NCBI GenBank assembly: GCA_021814835.1
Contig: JAKAHO010000018.1
Span: 1-13,615, forward strand
DNA from: a bacterium
GTDB taxonomy: Bacteria; Patescibacteriota; Minisyncoccia; UBA6257; GWB1-50-10
DNA: 13,615 nt
Direction: 5' to 3'
Within the stretch, counting starts at the first letter, position 1. Each line of letters starts with the position of its first letter. The notes beneath the pieces were generated by a model. That model made no database searches and had not been told where the DNA came from. It was given only the letters and a program-made list of their open reading frames with translations. Made by a program: the position numbers and the translations under genes. This document shows positions 1 to 4,718 of the stretch, in pieces.

Positions 1-42
1 AATTACTCTTATTTTCATTTAGAATCAACGTAGATATTTTTA

Positions 43-114
43 CCCCTCTTAGCTTAATGGATAAAGCAGGACTCTTCTAAGGTCTTGATGGGGGTTCGAT
101 TCCCTCAGAGGGGA
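43..114 (+). tRNA. tRNA-Arg (anticodon UCU)
   Basis: A full cloverleaf can be folded. The acceptor is CCCCTCT (43-49) with AGAGGGG (107-113), the D stem GCTT/AAGC (52-55/64-67), the anticodon stem 69-73/81-85 (with G-U pairs at both ends) and the loop CTTCTAA with anticodon TCT at 76-78. The T stem is 90-94/102-106 with loop TTCGATT. Base 73 is A and CCA is not encoded, so it must be added by a nucleotidyltransferase. A weak AT-rich -10-like stretch lies at 31-38. A Rho-independent terminator follows. Unlike the other two tRNAs here, it has no copy of its 3' end downstream. Confidence 0.95.
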
Positions 115-127
115 CATTCTCACATAA

Positions 128-149
128 GGGCGCGATTAGCGCCTCTTTT
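128..149 (+). terminator. Terminator after tRNA-Arg
   Basis: The hairpin GGCGC-GATTA-GCGCC (129-143) is followed by TCTTTT. It lies 14 nt after the tRNA and just before the stop codon of the convergent permease gene at 153, so it separates two converging transcripts. Confidence 0.75.
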
Positions 150-152
150 GCA

Positions 153-926
153 TCAGAGCGTTTTTCTGCGAAAGATGAGGCTCACAAAAAACGCGCACGA
201 GCTAATAAGTACGGTTGTGAGACCGGGGTTAATATTGTATACGTTCGAGAATATGAGCCCCGCAGCGAGGGAGAGCGAGGAGAGCGCCATGCTCATCACA
301 ATGAAACCTTTAAAGGAGTTCGCGATGTTTTTTGCCGTGACCGCAGGCACAATAAGAAGCGCGCTCATAAGGAGTACTCCCACAAAACTTACGCCGACCG
401 CGATGGTGAAGGCGATGAGGATGAGGAGGAAGAGCTCCATGCGCGATTGCGATACGCGCGCGGCCGTCGAGAGGTCGGGCGCGATGGCGGAGAGTGCGAG
501 CGGTTTTAAATAATAGAGCGTGATTGCAAGAATGCCGAGCGCGATGCCTGCCTGTACGAGTGAGGTTACTACGCTCATATTTTTCACGCTTCCGAAAAAT
601 GCTTCGAGAATATCCTGCTGTGGAATAAGGAGTGCACCGATAGCGAGTGCGGTCACAAAGAGGACGCCCGTGATGGACTCAATCGCAAGATTTGTTTTTG
701 TTTCTATATACCAAATGAGGAGCACGCCAAGGAAAAGCACCGCGATACCGCTAAAGAGCGGATTAAGATGGAAGAGAATGCCGAGCGCGATGCCGGGGAG
801 CGCCACGTGGGAGAGCGCGTCGGAGAGCAGTGTCATTTTGCGCACTACTAAAATCGAGCCGACTGCGCCGCTTGCGGCGGCGACTACTACTCCCGAAAAA
901 AGCGTTATAAATTGCAGTGCGTCCAT
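153..926 (-). CDS. Metal ABC transporter permease, ABC-3 (ZnuB/TroC) family
   Basis: 257 aa, the usual length for this family. The protein is strongly hydrophobic with about seven to eight membrane segments. The conserved family stretch MTLLSDALSHVALPGIALG (about residues 31-49) and the late segment GVSFVGVLLMSALLIVPAV match the permease subunit of zinc/manganese/iron importers. It would form the membrane channel and work with the ATPase encoded directly upstream. The ATPase stop codon (928-930) is one base from this ATG (924-926), so translation is probably coupled. No solute-binding protein gene is adjacent. The metal cannot be assigned from sequence alone; zinc or manganese is the family default. 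Confidence 0.9.
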   Translation of the reverse strand: MDALQFITLFSGVVVAAASGAVGSILVVRKMTLLSDALSHVALPGIALGILFHLNPLFSGIAVLFLGVLLIWYIETKTNLAIESITGVLFVTALAIGALLIPQQDILEAFFGSVKNMSVVTSLVQAGIALGILAITLYYLKPLALSAIAPDLSTAARVSQSRMELFLLILIAFTIAVGVSFVGVLLMSALLIVPAVTAKNIANSFKGFIVMSMALSSLSLAAGLIFSNVYNINPGLTTVLISSCAFFVSLIFRRKTL

Positions 927-927
927 A

Positions 928-1620
928 TTATTCGTGATGATGACGGAAGTGCGCGTGTTCTCCGTAGAGTTCGGTCAATGTGTCTTTGGTCAGCGTGACG
1001 TCAGGCGTGCCGAAGCACATCATTTTTTGATTGAGGCAGAGCACCTTGTTCGCGTACTGGTAGACGACGTGCAGGTCGTGCGACACGATGAGTACCGCAA
1101 TCTTCATTGTTTCTTCAAGATGATGGAGGAGCGCATAGATTGATTCCTGACCCGCCACATCCACATTCTCTGTCGGTTCATCGAAGAGAAGGACGTGCGG
1201 GTCATCAAGAAGCGCCCACGCAAGAAGTATGCGTTGCAACTGACCGCTCGAGAGGTGTGCGAGGCGGCGCGTGAGCCAACCCTCGTCGATACTCACAAGT
1301 TTCAGCACGTCTTTATTCGAATGCACGCGGGACGGTTTCAAATCCAAAAATTCTCCTACGGTCATCGGAAGATAGAGGTCGACCAAGAAGCGTTGGGGGA
1401 GGTAGCCTACGCGCACGTCATTGCCCCATTCGATTGAGCCCGAGGTCGGCTTCATAATGCCGAGAAGGGTTTTCAAGAGTACCGATTTTCCCGCGCCGTT
1501 CGGGCCAATCACAGCAAGTACTTCGCTTGGGCTTAGTGTAAACGAAATATCGCGGATGATGTCATTCGCCCCCGCGTGTACCGTGAGATGTTCAACTTTT
1601 AAGAGCGCAACGTCAGCCAT
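928..1620 (-). CDS. Metal ABC transporter ATP-binding protein (ZnuC/TroB type)
   Basis: 230 aa, complete. All ATPase motifs are present: Walker A GPNGAGKS (39-46), Q-loop Gln76, signature LSSGQ (123-127), Walker B VLLFDEP (143-149), D-loop (152-154) and H-loop His181. The C terminus is histidine-rich (GEHAHFRHHHE), which fits a metal transporter. It energises the permease encoded one base downstream. The start is ATG 1620. There is no Shine-Dalgarno sequence, but a perfect TATAAT (1634-1629) ends 8 nt before the ATG and overlaps the stop codon of the HNH gene. A leaderless transcript is therefore likely, in addition to any read-through from the HNH gene. Confidence 0.9.
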   Translation of the reverse strand: MADVALLKVEHLTVHAGANDIIRDISFTLSPSEVLAVIGPNGAGKSVLLKTLLGIMKPTSGSIEWGNDVRVGYLPQRFLVDLYLPMTVGEFLDLKPSRVHSNKDVLKLVSIDEGWLTRRLAHLSSGQLQRILLAWALLDDPHVLLFDEPTENVDVAGQESIYALLHHLEETMKIAVLIVSHDLHVVYQYANKVLCLNQKMMCFGTPDVTLTKDTLTELYGEHAHFRHHHE

Positions 1621-1628
1621 ATGAGTAA

Positions 1629-1634
1629 ATTATA
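1629..1634 (-). promoter_or_regulatory. -10 box (TATAAT) for a leaderless transporter mRNA
   Basis: A perfect -10 hexamer on the minus strand, 8 nt before the ATG of the ATPase gene. It is partly built from the TAA stop of the HNH gene (1630-1632). No good -35 is seen 16-18 bp upstream. Confidence 0.55.
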
Positions 1635-2004
1635 GAACAAATGATTTGCCTTTGTATTTCATCGCTTCTTTAACGAATAGATCATCATTCTTTGAGCTGT
1701 GTTTGATTGAGTGGCAATTTGCGCAGACGAGTACGCATTTTTTTAATTCGTCTTTTATTGAATCCCAACTTTTGTTGGCAACATTTCCGATAATAAAATC
1801 TTTTTCTTTCGGATTCGTGTGATGAAATTGAAGTGCCGCCTGATTGCCTTGCCATCCACATGCGGTGCATTTGCCGCCAAGAAATTTAATGGCTGCGGCT
1901 TTGGCGCGAAAACGTCGAATTTTTGTATTGCAGGATCCGCAACGAGCTCTGCATTTATCCTGATAATCTTTGAATTTCTGATTGCACAGCGGACAGATGC
2001 GCAT
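1630..2004 (-). CDS. HNH-nuclease-like zinc-finger protein
   Basis: 124 aa. The N-terminal half holds a C4 zinc-ribbon (C4-x2-C7 with C22-x2-C25, plus C18). The C-terminal half looks like an HNH/beta-beta-alpha-metal domain: C46-x2-C49, FHHTNP (60-65), then CANCH (94-98) and His102, where C46/C49/C94/C97 would bind the structural zinc and the His-Asn residues the catalytic metal. This fits a small DNA nuclease, but activity is inferred. The start at ATG 2004 is supported by an extended -10 (TGCTATACT) ending 6 nt upstream. It is transcribed divergently from the intron-containing tRNA-Phe, 88 bp away, and leads into the transporter genes with a 9-nt gap. Free-standing HNH proteins are known partners of group I introns, and also common as solitary genes of unknown role. 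Confidence 0.75.
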   Translation of the reverse strand: MRICPLCNQKFKDYQDKCRARCGSCNTKIRRFRAKAAAIKFLGGKCTACGWQGNQAALQFHHTNPKEKDFIIGNVANKSWDSIKDELKKCVLVCANCHSIKHSSKNDDLFVKEAMKYKGKSFVL

Positions 2005-2010
2005 GCCTTC

Positions 2011-2019
2011 AGTATAGCA
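2011..2019 (-). promoter_or_regulatory. Extended -10 promoter of the HNH gene
   Basis: On the minus strand TGCTATACT is an extended -10 element, 6 nt before ATG 2004, giving a leaderless start. A small palindrome with arms AGCAT/ATGCT (2016-2028) overlaps it and could be an operator; that part is speculative. Confidence 0.55.
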
Positions 2020-2045
2020 TTTTATGCTCTACCGCGTATTAAGAG

Positions 2046-2074
2046 TTGATACTAATTGGAGTGTTTGGTATTGT
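2046..2074 (+). promoter_or_regulatory. Promoter of tRNA-Phe
   Basis: -35 TTGATA (2046-2051), exactly 17 bp spacer, -10 TATTGT (2069-2074) with an upstream TGG extension. Transcription should start near 2081, about 12 nt before the tRNA. The same -35 sequence and spacing occur before tRNA-His. Confidence 0.75.
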
Positions 2075-2092
2075 TAACGTGTTAGTAAACAG

Positions 2093-2376
2093 GCCGCGGT
2101 AGCTCAGTGGTAGAGCGCAGCCCTAAACTCTTTGGGGCGCAATCCGGTAACGGGTTGATGAAAATCGGGTGAACTCGGGGAAAACTTTCTAGGAATAGAA
2201 AACAATCCCGAACCAAGCTCTGTGGGGCTAAGGTCACAGAGAAGGCGTAGAGACTAGCGGGTGAGTCCCAACAATAATCCCGCAGACAGCGCCCGACATC
2301 CCAATGGGATGATGATATAGTCCAAAATCAGCTTCGGAAGAGGCTGGCGTCGGGGGTTCAATTCCCTCCCGCGGCA
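2093..2376 (+). tRNA. tRNA-Phe (anticodon GAA), split by a group I intron
   Basis: The 5' exon is 2093-2124 and the 3' exon 2337-2376. The exons fold into a standard cloverleaf: acceptor GCCGCGG/CCGCGGC, D stem GCTC/GAGC, anticodon stem CAGCC/GGCTG (2118-2122/2342-2346), spliced loop CUGAAGA with anticodon GAA, variable loop GCGTC, T stem GGGGG/CCCTC with loop TTCAATT, and A73. The GNGUC variable loop and A73 agree with bacterial tRNA-Phe. CCA is not encoded. Base 37 is G, where bacterial tRNA-Phe usually has A. That G also takes part in the predicted P10 pairing of the intron. Confidence 0.92.
2125..2336 (+). ncRNA. Self-splicing group I intron inside tRNA-Phe
   Basis: 212 nt, without an ORF. 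The guide sequence GGGGC (2134-2138) pairs with the 5' exon end GCCCU (2120-2124), placing the required U-G wobble at the splice site (P1). The bases just before it, CUCUUU (2128-2133), pair with the 3' exon start GAAGAG (2337-2342), giving P10 and fixing the 3' splice site after G2336. Core elements are visible: a Q-like block 2204-2217 (AAUCCCGAACCAAGC), R around 2244-2256 (GGCGUAGAGACUA) and S 2316-2323 (UAUAGUCC), with P7 formed by 2252-2256 and 2318-2322. Perfect hairpins lie at 2186-2201 (GGAA tetraloop) and 2218-2241. The compact form resembles the IC3 introns of bacterial tRNA genes. Confidence 0.9.
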
Positions 2377-2382
2377 CATAAT

Positions 2383-2410
2383 AAAACCCCCGAAAGGGGG
2401 TTTTTCTTTT
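2383..2410 (+). terminator. Terminator 1 after tRNA-Phe
   Basis: The hairpin CCCCC-GAAA-GGGGG, extended by A/T pairs, is followed by TTTTTCTTTT. It starts only 7 nt after the tRNA. Confidence 0.9.
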
Positions 2411-2562
2411 GCCGCGGGGAACGAAACAATTTATTGTTTCGCGTTCGGGAATTGAACGCCGGAGCTTGTCCCGAGTAGCAACGAGGGACGCGAGGGGTTG
2501 CTCAGACCAAATGCGAGCGGCGGCGAGCGTTTGAGTCGAGAGCGATTCCCTCCCGCGGCACA
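2411..2562 (+). other. tRNA-Phe-end-mimicking structured element
   Basis: This lies between two terminators and is not a gene in any frame. It ends with an exact 18-nt copy (2545-2562) of the tRNA-Phe 3' end (2361-2378). It begins with GCCGCGGG (2411-2418), the reverse complement of the same acceptor, followed later by GGGAATTGAAC (2447-2457), the reverse complement of the T arm. The two ends can therefore pair as an acceptor-like stem. Inside are hairpins CGAAACAAT/ATTGTTTCG (2422-2441), GCGTTC/GAACGC with a 7-nt loop (2441-2459), and a long imperfect stem around 2500-2540 (AAATGC/GCGTTT core). It resembles the element after tRNA-His in plan, not in sequence. Confidence 0.6.
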
Positions 2563-2567
2563 AAAAG

Positions 2568-2596
2568 AATCCCGCCATTGGCGGGATTTTTCTTTT
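2568..2596. terminator. Terminator 2 (bidirectional) between the tRNA-Phe element and the DedA-like gene
   Basis: The hairpin ATCCCGCC-ATT-GGCGGGAT (2569-2587) is followed by TTTTCTTTT on the plus strand and by a T-rich run (rc of 2561-2568) on the minus strand. It can end both the tRNA read-through and the convergent gene whose stop codon it touches at 2595. Confidence 0.8.
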
Positions 2597-3257
2597 ACGC
2601 TTTTGCGTCGCTTTCGTCGTCTTCCACAATTTTTTCCGCAACATCCTTCTGGAACGGCAGACGCTTGCTGATAACTTTTCTGAAAATGAATTCCATAGCG
2701 AAGATGAGGACGACTACTATCACGATGCCGTACTCGGCCTGTCTGAAGAGGTTGCTTGTTTTAAGATAGCTCAAGCCCGACATCAGGAAGTAGGCGAGGG
2801 TGGTGATGGCGGCAAACCAAATAGTGACGCCAGGGATGTACGCCCGTATAAACGTGCCGAACTTTGTTTTGGTCCAGCCGGAGAGCATAAGCACGAGAAG
2901 GTTTACGCCGATAAGGAATTTCGCGGCGATGAGGAGCTTCATGAGGTTCATCTTCAGGTAATAAAAGTACGGCTGGTAACTTTTATTCGGTTTTATTTTA
3001 TTGCGGTAGAATTTCCAGCCGAAGCGCGTATTGCGGAGCATGCGTCCCGTGAAGTATACGAGCGTTTCACCGACGATGAGCGTTGTGGGCGCGATAAGGA
3101 GAAACTCAGCCCACGAAAGTTTGTTGTTGACGATAAGGAGGACCGAAGCGAGGATGGCAATTTCGCCCTGAATGAGAATCGCGGCACCAATAATAAAATG
3201 AGCCCACGCGGGGTATTGGATGATGAACTGGCCTAAACCGTCCAAGATACTATTCAT
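2595..3257 (-). CDS. DedA-like (VTT/SNARE-associated domain) membrane protein
   Basis: 220 aa with about five to six hydrophobic segments and a short acidic tail. The order of motifs matches DedA proteins: GQFIIQYPAWAHFIIG, then GETLVYFTGRML (compare the family's G-D/E-x3-Y-x-GR), then AAKFLIGVNLLVLMLSG where DedA proteins have F-x-R-x-x-PGVR, and a final aromatic membrane segment. The family acts in membrane lipid flipping and membrane homeostasis. The usual arginines of the second motif are replaced here (R to K, R to N), so this is a divergent member. The start at ATG 3257 has a TATAAC -10-like box (3273-3268) 10 nt upstream and no ribosome-binding site. It is a single-gene unit ended by the bidirectional terminator. 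Confidence 0.7.
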   Translation of the reverse strand: MNSILDGLGQFIIQYPAWAHFIIGAAILIQGEIAILASVLLIVNNKLSWAEFLLIAPTTLIVGETLVYFTGRMLRNTRFGWKFYRNKIKPNKSYQPYFYYLKMNLMKLLIAAKFLIGVNLLVLMLSGWTKTKFGTFIRAYIPGVTIWFAAITTLAYFLMSGLSYLKTSNLFRQAEYGIVIVVVLIFAMEFIFRKVISKRLPFQKDVAEKIVEDDESDAKA

Positions 3258-3400
3258 TTCTACTAGTGTTATACTATAAACAACAACAATTTTCCAGATA
3301 TGAGCCCCGTTAGAGTTTTAGAATCATATTTAACAAGAGGTTGTAGAAAAACAAAAGTCGTCGATTAAGAAATAATTAAATCATTAAAAACTTTAACAGG

Positions 3401-3841
3401 ATGAGAATATTCGTCACTAAAGAGAGCGTGAGGATGAAGGCGGTGCGCGCGCATGGTCCGGGCGGACATCAGTCCGACAGGCGCTCGAAAAAAGTGCAGA
3501 TGTGGATAGAAGTTTCAAAATTGCCGATTACCGAAGCGGAGAAAAAAATGGTGCGGAAAAATCTTGCGCACCGCATCAATAAGAATGACGAGTTCGAAGA
3601 GGTGTGCGAGGACCAGCGTTCGCAGGAGTTGAACCGCGACATCGGCCTTGAGCGGATGAACGCGCTTATCGAGCAGGCAATAGCCGTCCGCGCGCCCCGC
3701 ATTAAAACCGAAGCGCCGCGGGAGGCGATAGTGGAGGGAATCAAACAGCGCAGGGCGCGCTACACAAAGAAAAAGGAGCGCCGTATATATAAAGGAACGA
3801 CGTACGGCAAGATGAAAGCCCTGAAAGAGCGTACGGGTTGA
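3401..3841 (+). CDS. ArfB-like RF-1 domain protein with altered GGQ motif
   Basis: 146 aa. The RF-1/ArfB fold is recognisable from AVRAHGPGG (14-22), the RSQELNRD block and a basic C-terminal tail rich in Lys/Arg, as in ArfB/ICT1 proteins, which rescue stalled ribosomes by releasing the peptide. The length also fits. The oddity is the catalytic motif: codons GGC GGA CAT CAG (3461-3472) give G-G-H-Q where the family has G-G-Q-H. The Gln that places water at the peptidyl-tRNA ester is thus shifted by one residue. It could be a non-hydrolytic ribosome-binding protein or use a displaced Gln. ATG 3401 gives the normal N-terminal length. I see no clear ribosome-binding site, and nothing else recognisable in the 143-bp gap upstream. 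The stop codon overlaps the -35 box of tRNA-His. Confidence 0.8.
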   Translation: MRIFVTKESVRMKAVRAHGPGGHQSDRRSKKVQMWIEVSKLPITEAEKKMVRKNLAHRINKNDEFEEVCEDQRSQELNRDIGLERMNALIEQAIAVRAPRIKTEAPREAIVEGIKQRRARYTKKKERRIYKGTTYGKMKALKERTG

Positions 3842-3866
3842 TATTGGCGCCCATTTTCAGTATTAT
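3838..3866 (+). promoter_or_regulatory. Promoter of tRNA-His
   Basis: -35 TTGATA (3838-3843), 17-bp spacer, -10 TATTAT (3861-3866). The -35 overlaps the TGA stop of the preceding gene. The start is expected near 3873, a few nucleotides before the tRNA. Confidence 0.75.
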
Positions 3867-3880
3867 GTGAGGCGCAGTAT

Positions 3881-3953
3881 GGCGGACGTAGCTCAATGGT
3901 AGAGCACCAGATTGTGGATCTGGTGGTTGCGGGTTCAAGCCCCGTCGTCCGCC
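3881..3953 (+). tRNA. tRNA-His (anticodon GUG)
   Basis: Acceptor GCGGACG/CGTCCGC (3882-3888/3946-3952) with the His identity pair G-1 (3881) opposite C73 (3953). D stem GCTC/GAGC, anticodon stem CCAGA/TCTGG, loop TTGTGGA with GTG at 3914-3916, variable TGGTT, T arm 3929-3945 with loop TTCAAGC. CCA is not encoded. It is followed by a terminator. Confidence 0.97.
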
Positions 3954-3961
3954 CAAAAAAG

Positions 3962-3987
3962 AAATGGCCCGCTTCGGGCCATTTTTT
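3962..3987 (+). terminator. Terminator 1 after tRNA-His
   Basis: The stem AAATGGCCCG/CGGGCCATTT with loop CTT is followed by a T run, 8 nt after the tRNA. Confidence 0.9.
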
Positions 3988-4128
3988 GCAGACGAGGGCT
4001 TGAATCAGTAAGGAGGGGTCGGGAGGAAAGCGCTTCCTCCCGTGTCGGAATTATTCAAAACCGAGGGTTTTGAAAACGCAGCCCGCACCATGCGGGCGAG
4101 TAGTGAAATGCCCCGTCGTCCGCCCCAT
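3988..4128 (+). other. tRNA-His-end-mimicking structured element
   Basis: It lies between two terminators. It ends in an exact 16-nt copy (4110-4125) of the tRNA-His 3' end (3939-3954). It begins with a degenerate reverse complement of the same end plus T arm (3988-4006, 17 of 19 bases matching with a 2-nt gap), so the ends can pair into an acceptor-like stem. Three strong hairpins lie between: GGGAGGAA/TTCCTCCC (4021-4041), TTCAAAACC/GGTTTTGAA (4054-4074) and GCCCGCA/TGCGGGC (4081-4097). The copy reads C73 followed by CCA (to about 4127), although the real tRNA gene lacks CCA. No ORF with a plausible protein is present. Confidence 0.6.
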
Positions 4129-4132
4129 AGAA

Positions 4133-4163
4133 AACAAACCCGCGCAGAGCGCGGGTTTTTGTT
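4133..4163 (+). terminator. Terminator 2 after the tRNA-His element
   Basis: The stem AACCCGCGC/GCGCGGGTT with loop AGA (4137-4157) is followed by a T-rich run. It ends just before the -10 of the next gene. Confidence 0.85.
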
Positions 4164-4168
4164 ATCAT
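4163..4168 (+). promoter_or_regulatory. -10-like box (TATCAT) of a leaderless gene
   Basis: TATCAT ends 6 nt before ATG 4175, the same geometry as other starts in this window. No good -35 is seen, and the T-tract of the terminator runs into it. Confidence 0.4.
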
Positions 4169-4174
4169 TTATAT

Positions 4175-4531
4175 ATGATACGCGATGCAATTCTTTACTT
4201 CATAGTCGGCGGGGTGGTTACGAGTTCTATTGTTCTCTTGGAGCAGAGCGGGCTCAGATTACTTTCGGGGTTTGCGACGCTTGTGCCCGTGTTTACGGTT
4301 GTTTCCTATTTCTTTATCGGCGGGCTGAAGGGCGGGGCGGCCGTGGGCCAGCATTCTAAGTTTGTGCTTGTGGGAACGCTCGTGTCGTGGGTGCCGTATA
4401 TGCTTGCGGTTGCCTATCTTGCACCGCGCATTGGGACCAACAAAGCCATCGGCGTCGGTTTGGCTATATTTCTCATATTGTCGCTCGCGTTTCTTTTCGT
4501 CGTATACCGCTATAATCTTTTTCAGGAATAA
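4175..4531 (+). CDS. Small four-helix membrane protein, DUF3147/GlpM-like
   Basis: 118 aa with four hydrophobic segments (about 5-22, 28-50, 60-82, 92-112), a QHSKF loop between segments two and three and a short C-terminal tail. The layout and the F-x-P-x-F-x-x-x-S-Y-F pattern recall DUF3147/GlpM-type proteins, but this is a weak match from memory and the function is unknown. The frame is open further upstream to an ATG at 4070, but that stretch runs through the structured tRNA-His element and the terminator, so ATG 4175, with a -10 box 6 nt upstream, is preferred. Confidence 0.65.
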   Translation: MIRDAILYFIVGGVVTSSIVLLEQSGLRLLSGFATLVPVFTVVSYFFIGGLKGGAAVGQHSKFVLVGTLVSWVPYMLAVAYLAPRIGTNKAIGVGLAIFLILSLAFLFVVYRYNLFQE

Positions 4532-4543
4532 TGCGTTATTATT

Positions 4544-4657
4544 ATGCCTATGGAACAATTTCCAAAGCCTGAAGCGGCAAAAGAGAAATAGAATGATGCA
4601 GAAATGGCCGCTCTCATAAATGCACAACTGGAAGCGGCGGACAGCAATAAAGAATAA
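4544..4657 (+). pseudogene. Small ORF interrupted by an in-frame TAG
   Basis: ATG 4544 opens a 15-codon frame (MPMEQFPKPEAAKEK) ending in TAG at 4589-4591. The same frame then continues for 21 codons (NDAEMAALINAQLEAADSNKE) to TAA at 4655. Both halves share a charged, Ala/Glu-rich composition, as if one 37-residue protein carries a nonsense change. A TATAAT (4511-4516) lies inside the end of the preceding gene. It may equally be non-coding leader sequence, or only the 15-residue peptide may be made. No family is recognised. Confidence 0.3.
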
Positions 4658-4664
4658 ATGACTT

Positions 4665-4673
4665 TGCTATACT
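4665..4673 (+). promoter_or_regulatory. Extended -10 (TGCTATACT) upstream of the secreted coiled-coil gene
   Basis: It would start transcription near 4680, leaving a leader of about 39 nt. A second -10-like CATAAT (4704-4709) sits 9 nt before the ATG and could give a nearly leaderless transcript instead. Confidence 0.45.
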
Positions 4674-4718
4674 AATTGCAAAGATTCAAAGGTCGGTGAA
4701 TCACATAATAAAATACAT

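Noticed and set aside
2125..2336. Archaeal-type (bulge-helix-bulge) tRNA intron
   Set aside because: The length, P1/P10 pairing, core Q/R/S blocks and 3'-terminal G fit a group I intron instead.
2234..2644. A 136-codon minus-strand frame reading through the tRNA-Phe element
   Set aside because: It contains the well-known artefact peptide REGIEPPTP that comes from antisense tRNA sequence, and it crosses two terminators.
3258..3400. Possible extra regulator site between the DedA-like and ArfB-like genes
   Set aside because: AT-rich sequence without a convincing -35/-10 pair on the plus strand, palindrome or hairpin.
4070..4174. Upstream extension of the DUF3147-like gene
   Set aside because: It runs through the structured tRNA-His element and a terminator, and adds 35 residues without a membrane-protein character.
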